Assembly: GCA_021162065.1 (NCBI GenBank)
Contig: JAGGZK010000062.1
Coordinates: 1 to 41,548 of the forward strand
DNA: 41,548 nt
Direction of reading: 5' to 3'
DNA from: Thermoplasmata archaeon
Lineage (GTDB): Archaea; Thermoplasmatota; E2; UBA202; JdFR-43
Every line of letters begins with the position of its first letter. The first letter of the stretch is position 1. The translations under genes and the position numbers were made by a program. This document shows, in pieces, positions 39,755 to 41,548 of the stretch. The notes below the pieces were generated by a model that worked only from the letters and a program-made list of their open reading frames with translations, was not told where the DNA came from and ran no database searches.

Positions 39755-40303
39755 AACAAATTTATTTCCCTTTATGTAAAACCTCAGCGGGATATCAACA
39801 TCACGCGTGACCCCTATCCTGTAACTCCTCGCAACCTCAAACCCTTTTCTTCCTTCCTCAATGTATATCTCTCCTTTCTGATAAATCTTGATTTTGTTGT
39901 GGGTGCGATCTATCCCGAAGGCCTGGGTGAATTTTCCCGGGCCTGAGGTTAGATTTCTTATATTATCCGTTCCTCTCCTTCTTTTCATGACTTCTATTCC
40001 CTGCAGCGGCTCCACAGCCCTTATAAGCACGCCCGACTGCTCCCCCTTCCTCATTGTGGTGATGTTGAAAAGCCAATTCCCGTGAACCATGTATATGAAA
40101 GCCCTGCCCGCCTCTCCTCCCATTATCTCTCCTATGCTTTTGCTCCTTGCCCTTGATGCGGGGTCACTGAGCCCGTAGTATGCCTCTGTCTCCACTATCA
40201 TTCCCTTGAGTATTTCAGCATCTTCCTTCACAATAATACAGCCCAGCAGTTCCTCCGCTACTAATGCGGCATCTCTGTTGTAGAACCTTTTAGGAAGAAC
40301 CAT
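39722..40303 (-). CDS. 3-methyladenine DNA glycosylase, AAG/MPG family
   Basis: A base-excision repair enzyme that removes alkylated and deaminated purines. The 193-residue protein has the family blocks VAEELLGCIIV, GMIVETEAYYG with the catalytic Glu, FIYMVHGNWLFNITT, GVLIRAVEPLQG and LTSGPGKFTQAFGI. Length is normal. Its ATG lies within the last bases of the C25 peptidase gene (14-base overlap), so it is read from the same transcript although the functions are unrelated. Confidence 0.93.
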   Translation of the reverse strand: MVLPKRFYNRDAALVAEELLGCIIVKEDAEILKGMIVETEAYYGLSDPASRARSKSIGEIMGGEAGRAFIYMVHGNWLFNITTMRKGEQSGVLIRAVEPLQGIEVMKRRRGTDNIRNLTSGPGKFTQAFGIDRTHNKIKIYQKGEIYIEEGRKGFEVARSYRIGVTRDVDIPLRFYIKGNKFVSGPKNVKKAG

Positions 40304-41548
40304 ATCCGCCTATTTTAAGCGTTGGGTCTCCCAGCAAAACCCATTCCTCAACGGTCTTGCAGTCTATGCTGTCCTTCATGACATCGTGGGTGGCTATGTA
40401 GTCATTTATTGTCTGTGCATGTATTTGCCCGAGTATGTCGGTGCCGTTGGCATAGTTTTTGAAGAAGTTCACATTCATAAAGCCAGAATAATGCTGTACG
40501 CAATCGGGAATGCTGTCATTGTCATAATCTCCTATGGCAAAGTAATCCAGTCCGGTGTAGCCAAGGGTGGCAATGCTTCCCCCTTTCTCAAGTCTGACAA
40601 GCCACCATCCCCATGACTCGGGGCTCGTCTCTCCCCTGTATATATACTGATACCATCTCGCCCCCTCCCATATTCTGAGAATGTTGAAAACACTCACATT
40701 AAACTGGCAGTTGTGGCATCCGCCGACGATGCACACAGGATACATGCCATCGTTCTTCAAATTCTTCATATCCCCCACTCCAAGCCCATCTATCCATGTA
40801 TTCTCATCATGTGGCGGGTGCGTTGCCCAGTTCATGGGGTTGCCGTGGCCATCGAAGAAGAGAAAACCACATCCCTCATTGACAGCATTTATCACATCCT
40901 CCGGCCCCGTTAAAGTGCCAAGGGATGTCCATAGTTTTGTTGCCTCAAAGTCAGGCAGATATGAGATGGCAACTTTATTTTCCTCCTCCCCTTCATAATA
41001 GGGGTCGCTCTCCGCAGGGTAGCTATCTCCTCCCACACATACAAGCTTTTTGAACCAGTTGCCACTGTTGGAATTCTCATATTCTATGATTTTATTCACC
41101 ATGATTTTGACTTCCATTTTATTTCTGCAAGCCAATCTGCCGATATAAACATCGGGGTGCAAGTCGAGTGTATCCTTTCCCGTCATGGTCCAGTCGGCAA
41201 ACTTGCCGTTGCCGTTGCTGTCCCAATCTTCAAAGACAATGTTGCCGTTCTCATATTTATACACGTCTGCGAAATATAAATCGCTGAGAAAACTGGCCTC
41301 CCAGTTGGACTGGTCATCCAAGTGGGTATAGCGAACAGGCATCAACCATCTCTCCTTGAAGACGCCTCCCTGTCTGCCGCCAACCAGCATGACATATTTT
41401 ATTCCCCAGTTCTCTATGGCGTCCTTAATGAAATACTTTATCTTCTCCGCATCATCCCTTCCCTGCGTTGTGAAATACTTTCCGCTGTATATTTCATTCA
41501 ATCCAACAATTATTGTTTTTATGCCATGACTCTCTTTATGCTCCTTCA
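40290..41548 (-). CDS. Gingipain-type (C25) cysteine peptidase, 3' part (5' end outside window)
   Basis: The frame is open to the right edge, so the TTG at 41501 is not the start; the visible 418 residues are the C-terminal part. The fold begins with IKTIIVGLNEIYSGKYF and GRDDAEKIKYFIKDAI. The catalytic His lies in FFDGHGNPMNW (codon 40845-40847) and the catalytic Cys in VGGCHNCQF (codon 40716-40718). GSIATLGYTGL and EWVLLGDPTLK close the domain. Such peptidases are usually secreted and degrade proteins outside the cell. The protein ends directly after the catalytic domain, with no visible anchor. The glycosylase gene overlaps its 3' end. Confidence 0.88.
   Translation of the reverse strand, partial: KEHKESHGIKTIIVGLNEIYSGKYFTTQGRDDAEKIKYFIKDAIENWGIKYVMLVGGRQGGVFKERWLMPVRYTHLDDQSNWEASFLSDLYFADVYKYENGNIVFEDWDSNGNGKFADWTMTGKDTLDLHPDVYIGRLACRNKMEVKIMVNKIIEYENSNSGNWFKKLVCVGGDSYPAESDPYYEGEEENKVAISYLPDFEATKLWTSLGTLTGPEDVINAVNEGCGFLFFDGHGNPMNWATHPPHDENTWIDGLGVGDMKNLKNDGMYPVCIVGGCHNCQFNVSVFNILRIWEGARWYQYIYRGETSPESWGWWLVRLEKGGSIATLGYTGLDYFAIGDYDNDSIPDCVQHYSGFMNVNFFKNYANGTDILGQIHAQTINDYIATHDVMKDSIDCKTVEEWVLLGDPTLKIGGYGSS

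Overview
The window looks like chromosomal DNA of a euryarchaeon, most likely in the Thermoplasmata / Aciduliprofundum-like part of the tree. The archaeal hallmarks are the small subunit of family-D DNA polymerase (DP1), an archaeal SRP RNA, an archaeal-type TrpRS, a tRNA-Ile with an intron at the canonical 37/38 position, a tRNA G10 N2-methyltransferase, a PGF-CTERM-like surface protein and TATA-box promoters. Many genes have a TATA box 22-30 bp upstream of the start codon and no Shine-Dalgarno sequence, so leaderless mRNAs seem to be the rule. The lineage is inferred, not proven. No CRISPR array, transposase, phage module or rRNA was seen.

Layout. 1-2.0 kb: end of a membrane protein gene, trpS and an Hsp20 gene. 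2.1-5.6 kb: a 1169-residue secreted surface protein with a lamin-tail domain. 5.8-8.1 kb: a leftward run hypC-hypA-hypD-wHTH-MazG for [NiFe]-hydrogenase maturation. 8.1-10.1 kb: two glycosyltransferases. 10.1-15.2 kb: a PPP-type phosphatase, a 30-residue membrane ORF coupled to valS, valS, and an RHH-like gene coupled to an ATP-NAD-kinase-like gene. 15.3-19.8 kb: a surface-glycan set (DPM-GtrA, two GT-C-like membrane proteins and a flippase-like protein). 19.8-22.1 kb: a secreted CrtC/AttH-like lipocalin, a DedA-like protein and a small membrane protein. 22.1-23.9 kb: SRP RNA directly abutting the DP1 gene. 24.0-28.5 kb: a segment with a COG1031 radical SAM enzyme, TraB, hypB, DUF357 and HflX, bounded by a 54-bp inverted repeat that carries a promoter at each end. 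28.7-33.7 kb: tRNA-Ile, a divergent ATP-PEPCK, tRNA-Val, a Nudix hydrolase, a secreted thioredoxin-like protein, an A+T-rich HD-domain gene and tRNA-Gly. 33.9-38 kb: gcvH, an OPT transporter overlapping a PqqD-like gene, and a secreted PKD protein. 38.1-41.5 kb: tRNA-Arg sharing bases with the end of a response-regulator gene, a 54-residue B-box-like zinc finger, Trm-G10, an alkyladenine glycosylase and the 3' part of a gingipain-type (C25) peptidase.

Biology. The gene set fits a heterotroph that degrades proteins outside the cell (C25 peptidase, OPT peptide transporter), carries a glycosylated secreted surface layer and has at least one [NiFe] hydrogenase encoded elsewhere. The observations I would follow first are the inverted promoter repeat around the radical SAM-to-hflX segment, the SRP RNA/DP1 junction, the CDS/tRNA-Arg overlap, the two genes under 60 codons, and the compact divergent promoters with predicted leaderless starts on both sides.
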